NCBI GenBank assembly: GCA_035236585.1 | Contig: CP141126.1 | Coordinates: 6,399,001 to 6,463,000, forward strand | Length of the DNA: 64,000 nucleotides | From: Warburgia ugandensis | Lineage: Eukaryota; Streptophyta; Magnoliopsida; Canellales; Canellaceae | Direction: 5' to 3' | Part shown: piece after piece, positions 47,290 through 59,990 of the stretch | Position numbering within the stretch: the stretch's first letter is position 1 | Layout: each line of letters begins with the position of its first letter | Made by a program: the position numbers and the translations under genes | Notes under the pieces: model-generated | What the model was told of the DNA's origin: nothing | The model's database searches: none | The model's input: only the letters and a program-made list of their open reading frames with translations

Positions 47290-50235
47290 ATGTCCGCGTG
47301 TGCACCATACATGCGAGTTTGCCGACAATCGATGACGCACGTTACTTCCTGGTATGCAGAGAAGTAAGCGGGTAAATAAGATACTTCAAGAGCATAAGAT
47401 TCATATCACCATATGGAATATGAGGACATTAACAAGTAAGAGTTTAGAGTTAATAGATATGATGAAATATAGGAGAGCCAACATCGCTTGCATCCAAGAA
47501 ACCAAGTGGAAAGGGGCTAAAACTAGAGATGTCGATGGGTATAAACTCTAGTATATAGGAAAGGATAATAACAGAAATGGTGTAGGAATAATAGTAGATA
47601 AATAATTAAAGTAAATAGTGGATAAATAATTAAAGTATAAAGTTGTGGACTTTAAAAGAACTAGTGATAAAATTATAATAATAAAACTTGTTCTAGGAAA
47701 GCAGATCATAAATCTTATAAGTGCATTCGCACCACAAGTAGGGTTAGAAGATATAATCAAGAGACAGTTTTGAGAAGATATGGAGGGAGTTATGTAAGAA
47801 TTCCCAACATTAAGGAATATTTATAGGAGCAGACTTAAATGGTCATGTAGGCAAAGAAAAGGAAAGATATGATAAGATACATGGATGGTATGGTATAGAA
47901 AAACAAAATTCATTCTTTAAGAAGAGGAATGAACACTTAATAACCTCTAAAAGTGGACTTCATAAAAGCCATATAGACTTTTTTCTACTTAGGAATGCTA
48001 AAAGATCAATATATAAGGATTGTAAGGTGATACCCACTGAGAGTTTAACCTCACAACATAGGTTAACGATTATGGATATCTATGTTAAAAGATGGAAGAA
48101 AGAAAATGAATTTAATAGGTATCCAAAAACTAAGTGGTGGAAATTAAAATAAGATAAAATAACCTCATTCACAAATAAGTTGATAGGAAAAGAAAACTGA
48201 AAGTATGAAACAGAAGTAAACACCATGTGAATTAATATAAATGAGTCCATTAAGAAAGTGGCAAAAGATGTCTTAGGTGTATCTAAAGGTAAAAGGTAAT
48301 AGGTAAAAGAAACATAGTGGTGGAGTGAAACAATGTAAAAAGTTATTAAAGAAAAATATATGTGTTTTAAAATATGACAAAAGAATAGAAATAATAAAAA
48401 CTATGAATAATATAAGAATATTAAAAAGGTTGCTAAGCGAATAGTGAGGCTAAACTTAAGGCATATGATGACCTTTATAATAGACTAGGAATAAGAGAAG
48501 GTCAGAAATATGTGCTTAAACTTGCAAAAATAAGAGAACGAAAGGGTAAGGACTTAGATCATGTTAGGTGCATTAGAAGTGATAATCAAAGGGTACTAGA
48601 CAAAGATAACGGAATCAAGCAAAGGTGGGAAACTTACTTCTAAAATTTGTTAAAGGACAATGCCTCTGAGAATATAGGAATTGAAAATAATATAAACTTA
48701 AATAACATTGGACACTATAGATATGAACGTAGGATTAGAATACCTGAAGTGAAAGAGGCCTTGAAAAAGATGAAATCAGGAAAGGTCATTGGGCTCAATG
48801 GTGTACCAATAGAGGTTTAGAAGCATATGGGAGATATTAGGGTAGTTTGGTTGACCAAGTTGTTTAACAAGATCATAAAATCAAAGAAAAAGCCTAATGA
48901 ATGGAGAAAAATCTTTATTGTACCAATTTATAAGAATAAATGAGACATACAGAGCTGCACTAATTATCAAAGGATCAAACTTGTGAGCCATTATGAAACT
49001 TTTTGAAAGAGTGATTGAGAAGAGACTACGGCATGTGACAAGTGTATCAGAGAACCAGTTTGGTTTCATGCTTAGGAGGTTTACCATGGAGGCTATTTTC
49101 TTATTAAGACAATTGATAGAGAAATATAAAGAGAGGAGGAAAGACCTCCACATAGTCTTTATCAACTTAGAGAAAGCTTATGATAGAGTCTCTAAAGAGT
49201 TAATATAGAGGGTATTGGGCGAGAACAAGATTTTGCGGGGGTATATAGACATAATTAAATACATATATATATGAGGGAGCAGTAACAAATGTTAAGACCA
49301 CTAATGGTGAGATTGGTGATTTCCTGTCACTGTAAGATTGCACCAAAGATCGACATTGAACCCATACCTTTTCACAATGGTTATAGATAAATTAATAAAA
49401 CATCTGTATGAGGAGATTCCATTGGTGCATGCTACTTGCAGATGATAAAGTCTTACTTGATGAGACAATGGACAACATCAACACAAAGTTAGAGTTATGG
49501 AGAGAAGCAATAGAATCTAAAGGATTTAAAATCAGCCAAACTAAGACAGAATATATAGAATGAAATTTTAACAAGGAGAAGAGTAGGAGTGGAATACCAG
49601 TTAAGAATGATAGCCAAGAAGTCCCCATAAAAGACCACTTTTGGTACTTAGGATCAATGTTTCATAAGAATGGAGAGGTTGAGAGGAAGGTTACCTAGAG
49701 AATTCAAGCGGGTTAGAATAAATTGAGATGTGCATCTGGAGTTTTGTGTAATTGGAGGGTGCCACTCAAACTAAAAAGAAAATTATATGGGATGACCACA
49801 AATTCAACCATCCTCTACAAATCAGAGTGTTAGGCAATTAGGAACATCATGTTTATAGGATGAGCATCGCAGAAATGAAGATGTTGAGATGGATGAGTGG
49901 CAAGACAAGAAAGGATAGAATTAGGAGTGATAATATTAAAGGAAACTTAGGGGTAGCACAAATAGGTAACACGATGAGAGAAATTAGACTTAGATAGTTT
50001 GGACATGTCTAAAGGAGACTAAAATCGACATTGGTTAGGAGTGAGGCAATGCAAGTAGAAGGTTCTAAAAGGGCAAAGGAAAGGCCCAAAAGAAAGTGAA
50101 TGGAAGTGGTGAGAAAAGATTTAAAAATTTTAGGACTAAATGAAGCTATGGTACTTAATAGAGAGGAATGGAGGAATAAGATTCGTGTGGCTGACCCCTA
50201 ATTAGGATAAGGTCTTGATGATGATCATCATGATA
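47290..50235 (+). mobile_element. RTE-type LINE, copy 1 (decayed)
   Basis: The N-terminal apurinic-type endonuclease at 47354-47551 has HKIHITIWNMRTLTSKS and IACIQETKWKG, and GADLNGHVGKEK near 47830. The reverse transcriptase follows: VKEALKKMKSGKVIG, WLTKLFNKIIK, KLFERVIEKRLRHV (48993) and the catalytic site near 49435, read as LADD. The C-terminal segment has MSIAEMKMLRWMSGKTR and RWFGHV. The 3' end 'cttgatgatgatcatcatg' is the short GAT-type tail typical of RTE elements. About 65 bp are deleted near 47895 relative to copy 2. Many stops. Confidence 0.88.
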
Positions 50236-50399
50236 TAATTTTAGCAAGGAGGTGCATGTGTAAAGAGTGGGTTACATTTGATTGAGTGGGAAAAGTTTAT
50301 AACCTCCCTTTCCTTTAACTTTTCCTTTTTCTACTTTTTCTTGGCCAATTAGATGCCACCTGTTCCTTACACCTGCATGAAAAAGCTGAAATTACCATT
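50236..50399. other. Spacer between LINE copy 1 and the tandem repeat
   Basis: Unrecognised, pyrimidine-rich in the second half. Confidence 0.4.
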
Positions 50400-50941
50400 G
50401 CTCTAATAGAAGCAATAAATCAGAGTAGCGCATGTAGTTGATATCAAATAATTTGGACATGTGATTCATACTCAGTAGCAGTGACAAAGATCACATAGTT
50501 GTATGGCCCAAGTGAGAAGAACAGTGTTCTGGCTCAACAACATCTCCAGTACAGATATTACCAAGAGCAGTATAGAAGTGATAAATCAAAGCAGTAGATG
50601 TAGATGATATCAAACTATTTGGAATTAATATAATATATATAAGAGCAGCATAGAAGGAATAAATCAAAGCAACGCACGTAGTTGATATCTAACAATTTCG
50701 ACACGTGATTCATATTCAACAACAATGACAAGGATCACGTGGTTGTATGGCTTAAGGGAGAAGAATAGCATTCTATCTCAACATCTCTAGTACAGATACT
50801 ACTAAGAGCAGTATAGAGGCAATAATTCAAGGTAGCAGATGTAGTTGATATCAAACAATTTGGACACATGATTCATATTCAGCAACAGTGACAAAGATCA
50901 CATGGTTGTATCGCATAAGGGAGAAGAATAGCATTTTGTCT
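50400..50941 (+). repeat. ~164-bp tandem repeat, about three units, split by LINE copy 2
   Basis: Units start with 'gcagtatagaagcaataaat'-like text at about 50400, 50565 (cut short), 50640 and 50803. They include 'atgattcatattcagcaaca' and 'atcacatggttgtat'. The last unit is interrupted at 50941 and its continuation 'gttctgtctcaacaacatctc' is found at 53376. Confidence 0.78.
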
Positions 50942-53369
50942 TAGGAGTAGACTTAAATAATCATGTAAGAAAAGAAAAGAAAAGATATGATAAAATATAC
51001 AGAGGGTATGGTATAGGTGAACGAAATGAGATGGGGGAAACTATCCTCAATTTTGCTTTGTCATATAACTTGGTCATTGCAAATACACTCTTTTAGAAGA
51101 GGGATGAACACTTTATAACCTTTAAAAGTGGACTGCATAAAAGCCAAATTGACTTTTTCTACTTAGGAATACTAAACGATCAATGTATAAGGATTGTAAG
51201 GTGATAATTGGTGAGAGTTTAACCTCACAACATAGGTTAATGGTTATGGACATCCAGATCAAAAGATGGAAGAAAGGAAATAAACTTAATAGGTATCTAA
51301 AAACTAAGTGGTGGAACTTAAAATGAGATAAAATAACTTCATTCACAGATAAGTTGATGGTAGAAGGAAACTGGAACTATAAAATAGAAGTAAACACCAT
51401 GTGAATTAATATTGATGAGTCCATTAAGAAATAGTAGTAAAAGATATCTCAGGAGTAGCTAAAGGTAAAAGGCAATTAGTAAAGGAAACATGGCAATGGA
51501 GTGAAACAGTGTAAAAAGTTATTACAGAAAAACAGATGTATTTTAAAGCATGGCATAAGACTAGAAACAATGAAAACTATAAACAATATAACAATACTAA
51601 AAAGGTTGCTAAGAGAATAGTAAGTAAGGCTAAACTTAAGACATATGATGAGCTCTATAATAGACTAGGAATAAGAGAAGGTCATAAATATGTGTTTAAA
51701 CTTGCAAAAGTAAAAGAACAGAAGGGTAAGGACTTAGATCATGTTAGGTGCATTAGAAGTGATGATTAAAGGGTATTAGTGAAAGATGATGAGATCAAAC
51801 AAAGGTAAGAAACATACTTTCAAAAATTGTTAAATGACAATGCCTTTAAGAATATAGGAATTGAAAATACTATAAGTCTAAATAACATTGGATGTTATAG
51901 ATATGAATGTAGGATTAGAATACCTGAAGTGAAAGAGGCCTTGAAAAAGATGAAAGCAAGAAAGGCCATGTGGCCTGATGGTATACCAATAGAGATTTAC
52001 AAGCATATGGGAGATATTGGGATAGTTTGGTTGACCAAGTTGTTTAACAATATTATAAAATTAAAGAAAATGCCTGATAAGTGGAAGGAAAGCTCTATTG
52101 TACCAATTTATAAGAATAAAGGAGACATACAGAGCTGTACTAATTATCGAGAGATTAAACTTATGAGCTTTACTATGTAACTTTTGAAAGAGTGATTGAA
52201 AAGAGGCTACGGCATGAGACAAGTGTATCACAGAATTAGTTTGGTTTCCTGCCTGGGAGGTCTACCATGGAAGTTATTTTCTTATTAAGACAATTAGTAG
52301 AGAAAATATAGGGATAGAAAGAAAGACCTCCACATGGTCTTTATCGACTTAGAGAAAGCTTATGATAGAGTCCTTAGAGACTTAATATGGAGCGTGTTGG
52401 GCGAGAAAGGGGTTTTGTAGGGGTATATAGATATAATTAAAGATATGTATGAGGGAGTAGTAATAAATGTTAAGACTACTAGTCATGAGACCAGTGATTT
52501 TCCTATCACTATAGGATTATACCAAGGATCGACATTGAGCCCGTTTCTTTTCACGTTGGTTATGAATGAGTTAACAAAACATTTGCACAAGGAGATTTCC
52601 TGGTGTATGCTATTTGAAGATGATATAGTCTTACTTGATGAGACAAGGGTGTAAACATAAAGCTAGAGTTATAAAGAGAAGTATTAGAATTTAAAGGATT
52701 TTAAAACCAGTCGAACTAAGACAAAATATATGGAATGCAATTTTAGCAAGGAGAGGAATAAGAGTGGAACACCTATCAAGATTGATAACCAAGAAGTCCC
52801 CCGTAAAAGACTACTTTCAATACTTAGGATCAATGATTCATGAGAGTGGAGAGATTGAGAGGGAGGTTACCGAGAGAATCCAAGTGGGTTGGAACAAATA
52901 AAGATGCGAATCTAAAGCTTTGTGTGATTGGCATATGCCACTCAAACTAAAAGAAAAATTCTATAGAATGACTATAAGGCCGGAAATGCTCTATGGATCA
53001 GAGTGTTGGACAGCTAAAGAACATCATGCTCATAGAATGAGCATCGCAAAATGAAGATGTTGAGATGGATGAGTGGTAAGATAAGGGGTATCACCAATAG
53101 GTAACAAGATGAGGGAGATTAGACTTTGATGGTTTGGACATATCCCAAGAAGACCGAAAACAGCACTGGTTAGAAGGAGTGAGGCAATGCAAGTAGAATG
53201 TTCCAAAAGGGCAAAGGAAAGGATAAAAAAAACATGAATAGTAGTGAGGAAAGATTTTAAAACTTTGAAACTAAATGAAGCAATGGTACTTAATAGAGAA
53301 GAATGGAGGAATAAGATTCGTGTGACCGACTTCTAATTGGAATAAGGTCTTGATGGTAATGATGATGAT
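50942..53369 (+). mobile_element. RTE-type LINE, copy 2 (5'-truncated, with target duplication)
   Basis: It starts inside the endonuclease ('ggagtagacttaaataatca', equal to 47828 in copy 1) and ends in 'cttgatggtaatgatgatga'. GAATAGCATTTTGTCT (50926-50941) and GAATAGCGTTCTGTCT (53370-53385) form a 16-bp target duplication with two differences. RT segments: VKEALKKMKARKAMWPDGIP (51827-52180), FITIGLYQGSTLSPFLF-like text, and LFEDDIVLLDET at about 52610, where the Ala normal in FADD is Glu. 5' truncation and target duplication are the products of target-primed reverse transcription. Confidence 0.9.
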
Positions 53370-53385
53370 GAATAGCGTTCTGTCT

Positions 53386-56300
53386 CAACAACATCTCCAA
53401 AAGATTTTGAACCATAGTGAAACACTGCAAGACAACCCATACATGTTCTCTAGCATAAGAGCTCCCACTTTGTTGGTCTGCAAATATCAAGCAATATAAC
53501 AAAATGTAATCTAAACCAAAAGTGATAAAGAAAGGAGCTTACTGAAGCTCATATTAACTATAATGGGAGAAAGATCATATTTTCTAACAATGCCAGGAAG
53601 TTGAAACTTACATGTTATTCCAGAAGACACGAAAATATGAAAAAGATGCTAGAGGGAAGCAAAAATCCACAAACTTCCTATCATTCTAGACGCAGTTATT
53701 GTAACCGATACACAAGGCAGCGTTCAACTAGCAAGTGGCGTTCATCCTAAACCAATCCCAAGTAAACAAATTTGAAACTTAAAGACTCTAACTTTGAGCT
53801 TGTTTGGAGATATCCTACATAACTGCTAGGAGCCAAAAACAGAGACAGGGAGGGGATGCGTGCCAAGAGAGATGTGGTCTCTGGAGAAGTTTCTCGTACA
53901 CCCTTTCCTGCAGGTCATTTTTCCAAGAGAGAAACACAAGTACACACATTATATTCATAAAATTATAGACTGCATGCGTAAAAGATATCTGATGTACGTG
54001 CATGTTTTTCTGTGAAGGGTTTGAGCCAACAGCTCTACAAGTAGGGCCACTTATTCAACGATCTTACAAATTTCTGTTTTGAAAGTTAAGACAACCGCAG
54101 CCTCAAACCTGTGACCTATCACAGCGAAGGTTCGTCTTACGCCAATGGGCTAGGAGGCCTTTTGTCACACCTTGCTATACATGGACTGTACATGAAAACA
54201 TCTCCCACTGGACAATTCTTAGGCTTTGACTGCACAGGTCTGATAAAGAACACAACTACGTGATGCCTAGTACTTTATTTTCCAATCATTTGGAAACAAA
54301 TGGAGAGTTACAATGAGGGTTCGGTGCATGGCTCATTACAGCACAGAGTAGCAGATAAATAGTTTGCATATTTGAAAGAATGACGCTGATTTGAACTTTT
54401 AGCCGCTCATATAAAAACGTCATATGAAGAAGTCACAAGTTAGATGTTGTTTACAGATGCAGATTACATTCATCAAGCATCCCCTTCTAAAGTTCCAAGT
54501 AACTTATGTTATTTTCTCCAACTTTTTCTAGTTTCTTGCTCGTCATTCTAAATGCTAAAATACAACTTCCCAGAGTATTAGATGTCCATTTGCTCTACCT
54601 GATATTGCACTTCATCTCATTATCAATATCGAGTCATAAGTGCCAAATAATATATCACAAAATACTCCCACCAGCAGCAATTGATCCACAACAGCCAGAA
54701 GATCTGGATGAAGGGCTTTGACAATATGAAACGCTTCGGCGGAAGCTGAGATTTTTGCTATGTCTAACTTTGGACTTAAATCAGCTACTAATCCAACAAA
54801 AAATATTTTTGAAACATGAAAAATTCTAACAAAAGTTTTGAACACCCCAAATTAACTAAATCTCAAGGAAAACTAATTTTATTATATATACTGAACATAA
54901 TCCCACTTTCCCCGGACAACTTCCAACACTGAGTCGAAGATCTCAAACACTTCATATCCCTAAAATCCACATAAAATATGACCTGTAGCAGCCAACGGTG
55001 TGGAATGAGCGTGTTCCATAATTATGTAAATTTTCAAATGAAGTGTAGAACATCCAAGAAAGACTTATTCAGGAGCAGAAAACATTTAACCATGCAAGAG
55101 ATGATCGAGTCAGTACAACAGAAAATTTAGGGTTTGAAAGGAGGGGAATCATATATGAATACAAACAGAAGCAATGAAAGTACCTTCTAGATCAATGGCC
55201 CCAAGAGGCAGAGCAGAACTTAGTCAGAAGGCATCGTGGCTCGCTAGGTTTTCTCGAGGAACAAGTCGAAAGCTGTAGAACAAAAAGGCAGGAGTTCGGA
55301 TACAGCAATTCGTTGACAGAAGTAAGAATGGGCTCATGGGCCTATATTCTCGGGCTCTTTTATGGGTCCATGCTTGGCAATAAGTCCATAATGGGATCCA
55401 CGTTTGCTGGTGCAGCCCCTACATCTGATTTCTCCCACAATTGATGTGTAGCATCATATATCATGCCCACTAAACAATCTTAGTATGAAAAGTATGAACA
55501 GACGTGATTTTTGGACTATCAACTACCCAAAGAAGTAGCCCATTATGTGGAAGTAGGCGCCTGATGGTAGCTGACTGCAGCATTCCTCAATGGATGGTGT
55601 CCAAAATGGGATGTCCATATGGTGTTTGCTCGTGTAGAATAACGAAAGGATCTAGGCGTGCTAGTTCACTTAAAAGTTCGAGTATGTTACTAAGTCACGC
55701 TACTGATGATCCATGGACATTTTACAATTCGAATCTCCACAGGGCAAAGGTATATGAACATCTAATGCAGGAAAATTTCTACATCCGAATCATCCCCAGC
55801 ATATCTTCTATATTATATGTAAAGCAATCACCCTCCATATTATCTGTCGATGTATATTTGTTTTACGTAGTATAGAAAAGGCACACTTGCTATGAACAAC
55901 CAAGCAAGACGATATGTGACAACAGAAAATTAAGTAGATAAAAACATAGAATTAGTGTAAATGAAATTATAATAGCTAAAATAGAAATAGAAAAGATAAA
56001 ACCTAGGAACAAAAATAGGATTCTTAAAGCAAATTTAGTAGAAATTCAAAGAGTTATAATAACCAATACGTATAATACAATATTTTACTTAGAAAAAGTT
56101 TAAAATATTAGAGATATAAACAAATTTAGCAAGAATATATACTTTAGGTTGAATTGAGCTGATTTTTAGGAGGTAAAATAGGAATAGAGAGAGAAAAAAA
56201 CAAAAGGTATGAGAAAAAATAGGTGAAGATAAAGCAAACTAAGAAGAAATTTACGGAACTATGATAACTAATATTTGTGACACAATTTTTAGTCAATTTT

Positions 56301-57349
56301 AAAGAAGATTTAAAATATTAGAATATAAACCAATTTTAATAAGAATATATACTTTACATTGACCTCCTCATAAAAAATATTTAGCAAAATTATAGCAAAT
56401 TTTGTTTTTAATCACCCTTAAAATTATGATAGTAATCTGTATAACTATGCTTTATATTTATATATATATATATATATATATTTATATTATAAAGACATAG
56501 AACATCATATATTCATACGTCTATGTCTATATATTTATGTGCAAGAGGCAAATACATGGAACCATATCTTGAAAACATGGAGGAGAGTAAAAAAGTGCAT
56601 AAAAAAGATAGAATTTTACTGGCAGATTATTACCACTACTAAAGTGAACATGCCATTTTGCAGCGAATATATACTATTTTAATGGAATTTTAGCATTAGA
56701 TGTTTACCCCTGCAAAAGTGAAAAATTGCTGTCAAATGAGTCTTGTTCTAAAATCACACGTGCATGCAAGTATTCATGGTGGATTATCAATTGAAGTTTC
56801 TAAATGAAGATAGTTTAGAATAATTAAAGAACTTAGTGAAATAAAACCCACCATTCTAATAAGTTAGGGCCAGTATTAGGGTCCAAAAAGGTTTTTTTTT
56901 AATTCCTTAATATGGTGGGAGTACCACTATTTGGAGCCTTGAAGAGGTTGCTCTTCAGCCCCTAGCTTATTTTTTGTGGTGTTAGTTATGTTTAAGATAA
57001 GTTAAGAGGCTTTGAATGAGATGAGATAAGTGTTGAGGTGGTTGAGATGACATGAATTTTTGGTAATGAGATGATTGAAAATATCACTTGAGCTGAGTTG
57101 AGATGACTTGGAGGATATGGTTGAGATGACAAGATATGGTTCATTGCTATCTCAAGCAAAAGGCTAGGTTGGAGTTGTTGAATGAGAGAACATTTTCACA
57201 GCTCTTCTTTTTGCATACCCTTACATGGAAACTTTATTGCTAGTGTGAGCCAAGAGACTCAAGAAAGAAAAATACCAAGAGTCCCCATAAGTGTAGACAC
57301 TCTTAAGCATCTTAAGGAATAGATGCTGTCTTTTCTCCGTTATGTGATT
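53386..57349. other. AT-rich stretch with no recognisable gene
   Basis: No domain-bearing frame. The 123-codon frame at 55504-55875 shows no motif I recognise. An (AT) tract lies at 56459-56480. The GC-richer 55180-55330 read on the minus strand could be a first exon followed by a GGTACTTTC donor, but no coding sequence supports it. Confidence 0.45.
54085..54165 (-). other. tRNA-like fragment
   Basis: On the minus strand TAGCCCATTGG (A-box-like) is followed 36 bp later by CAGGTTTGAGGCT (B-box-like). Stem pairing is poor. Probably the head of a tRNA-derived SINE or a tRNA relic. Confidence 0.35.
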
Positions 57350-57700
57350 GTGTTTGGTAAATCTAAGCTATTAATCATATTTATAACGGCTTAAATAGGC
57401 TAGAAACCAAAGTTCATTAGCATTTAATGCTTTTAGCCTATGTTTCTTTAGCTCAAAAATCAAGACTATTCATTTTCATTTAATTTTTCAAAAAGCCAAA
57501 ACAAGCAGCCAGGAGTGTCCAAATATGGCAATTTCTACTACGTTTCCTAATTTCTATATGTTGTATACGGTAAATAGCTCAAATCTTGCACAAAAAAAAT
57601 AAATGCTCTATTGGCAGCATCTACTCTTTAGGATGCTTAAGAGCATTTCAACCCACGGGATTCTTCTAACCAAATGTAGATGGAGCTTCACTTAGGATTC
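57350..57700 (+). repeat. Dispersed repeat family, further copy
   Basis: Shares 'aatctaagctattaatcat', 'tagcctatgtttctttagct' and 'agcagccaggagtgtccaaat' with 38601-39500 and 44630-44860. Confidence 0.45.
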
Positions 57701-59534
57701 CTAATTGTGAATGGTATGATATGATTGAAATTGCAATTGTCTCTTAATCACTCTCTTATTAGTATAGATCATAGTGACAGAGGTCCGCAACTTTTTCAAA
57801 AATGCGAAAGAAGTTGCAACCTCTTTATTAGCCCAACGAAACTTTAAAAGGTCGCGACTTTTTTATTTTGTCTATGGATTTTTCATTTTAAACGGGCTTT
57901 TTTAGAAAAATTCGGTCGTCACTTTTTCCAACTATGTCTGACTTTAGTTTTATACTTCTATAAGAAGATAATGGCAGCTTTTACCTTTTCTTTAGGTTTC
58001 CGATATTAAAATATTATTCAACTTAGCATATTTCTTCTATTACAATATGTTTAGCTTTTTCATATGATGCTAACTAAGACTCCGATCGTTATATTGAACT
58101 ACTTGACCTATGTTTCCTTTAAATTAGGCCCAGTATCTCCACTGCACTCTTTAATAGACGCACACCCACTCCAACTTTTAGGAAGCTACATTTTTTATTA
58201 GGCCCATCTTTTAGAAGATTAGAACTGTTGACAGTTTTAAGCGCAAAATAGATGATCTATACACCAAAACCTTATACACTGGATAGCTGTCATGTTTTTT
58301 TTTGCAAGTTTAAAACTGCATGGCAAACTCTTCATCGTCAATTTTAAAACGCAAGACAAATAGTATTTAGGATCATTAATGCATGAGATTTTTGTGTATT
58401 GGATATTGCAATCAAAAGTGGGCGTAGTTGGATTTATTGGCAATAGTATTATCTACTATGATAACATCTTCAATCATTTCTAACTTTTGAAAATATGTTA
58501 ATAATATAGGCAAGGTATTTATTTATTTATAATTTATTAAAAATCTCAACTTCTTTTCTTGTCGTGCCTTTCTAATTTTTCTTACTTTTTTCCTTTGTTG
58601 AAATTTTAAATTCTTTTTACTTTTTTTTCGATTTTTTGCAGTCTCTTTCACAAAATTTCCTCACTGATTCTCGGATTACAAACTTTGTGACTATGATATA
58701 GATAGTATTCTTAAACGCCTTTCACAGAACTTTATTAGGAATGGTGGCATTAATATGGCTTGCATGAGATGGCTGACCCCAACCCCGAACTTGCAATGAC
58801 AATGACTTTTTTAGAATGAAGAAGATGGTAATTGGTTTTCGTGTGGGATTAGATTCGTATATTTATTTGGCCCATCTATTGCATGCTGCGTAAGATGGAA
58901 AGTTCAAATCACTTGAAAAGGTCGACCATGAGCATTTACCCTAAAACCAAATGACGTTGTTATTAGGGATGGAAATGGTCCTGTTCTGGTTTGTTTTCCA
59001 TCGATGCTAGTATTGGACCATAATGATTTCTTCCAGTTTGGAATAAATTGGTTTGATGTCTTTTTCCTGTCTTAAGAGTCAGAACCAATTCTTTCAATTT
59101 TGATTTGAGTCTAGGAACTGATTGATTCTAACCGCAGTCAGAAAGTTCAGATTAGGGGAAAAGTCATAAATTTGAAAAAAAATTAGAATATACAAAAAAG
59201 ATACGAAAAATTCATTAAAAAGGTCAAAAATTTTTAATGAGGTTGAAAAAAGAAAAAGAAAAAAAAAAAAGAAGAAGAGAAAGATACAGGAAAAATTCAG
59301 GAAATAAAAAAAATAAAAGTAAATACACAACCTACTTAACGACTTAGCTATGAGTATATTTCACTCATAGTGCGATCAGTTTTGCATTTCTCATGTGTGA
59401 ATATTGCTTTGGGAGATGTAACTTATGAGAGAAAGGAAAATTATTAGCCTTAAGGAAGAGGCATGTGTATGTGAGAAAGAATAAGGAGAAAACAGAAAAA
59501 ATTGCTCAAAATCTTAAGAAAAAAAGAGAGGAGA
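57701..59534. other. AT-rich stretch with no recognisable gene
   Basis: Holds three short phrases of the type 'ggtcgcgactttttt' (about 57782-57925) and low-complexity A/T runs (59170-59330). Nothing codes. Confidence 0.45.
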
Positions 59535-59990
59535 AGACATGCCATATGGCATTCAAACTTAATTATGAATGGTTAAAATATTCCTTTGAGGTTGGTTTTT
59601 TTTTTTTTTTTTTGCACAAAAAGCTAATGCTAGGATGATCCTAGCAAATGAGACTCTAGTATGTGGCTTATCTACATAGGATTTAGAGAAAGATCAGTTA
59701 AGATCAAGTTCTATTTCTCAAAAGTATATGATGTCTTCTTCTTTTTTAATGTTTAAAAGTTTCCAAATTTTTAGAAAAACAAAAATTAAGAGACATATCG
59801 TGTGGCATATAAACCTACTTGGTTATTCATTTTTTTGTAGTGAACACAAAAAACCAACGACTGAGATGGTTCTAGTAGACGAGGCTCCTAGTAATGAGTT
59901 ATTAGCCAGATTTAGAGAAAAATTAGATAGTTCTTTTTCTCATAAGTTATATGATGTCTTCTTCTTTTTTGTGAATTTTGAAAATTTAAT
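59535..59990 (+). repeat. Two-unit tandem duplication of ~222 bp
   Basis: 'tatatgatgtcttcttcttt' occurs at 59726 and 59948, an offset of 222 bp. The preceding 'agacat(g/a)(c/t)c(a/g)t(a/g)tggcat' phrase also recurs. A 20-base T run lies at about 59600. Confidence 0.6.

Noticed and set aside
55504..55875. 123-codon plus-strand frame as a host gene
   Set aside because: No recognisable motif, no supporting promoter or splice context, and frames of this length are expected by chance in 64 kb.
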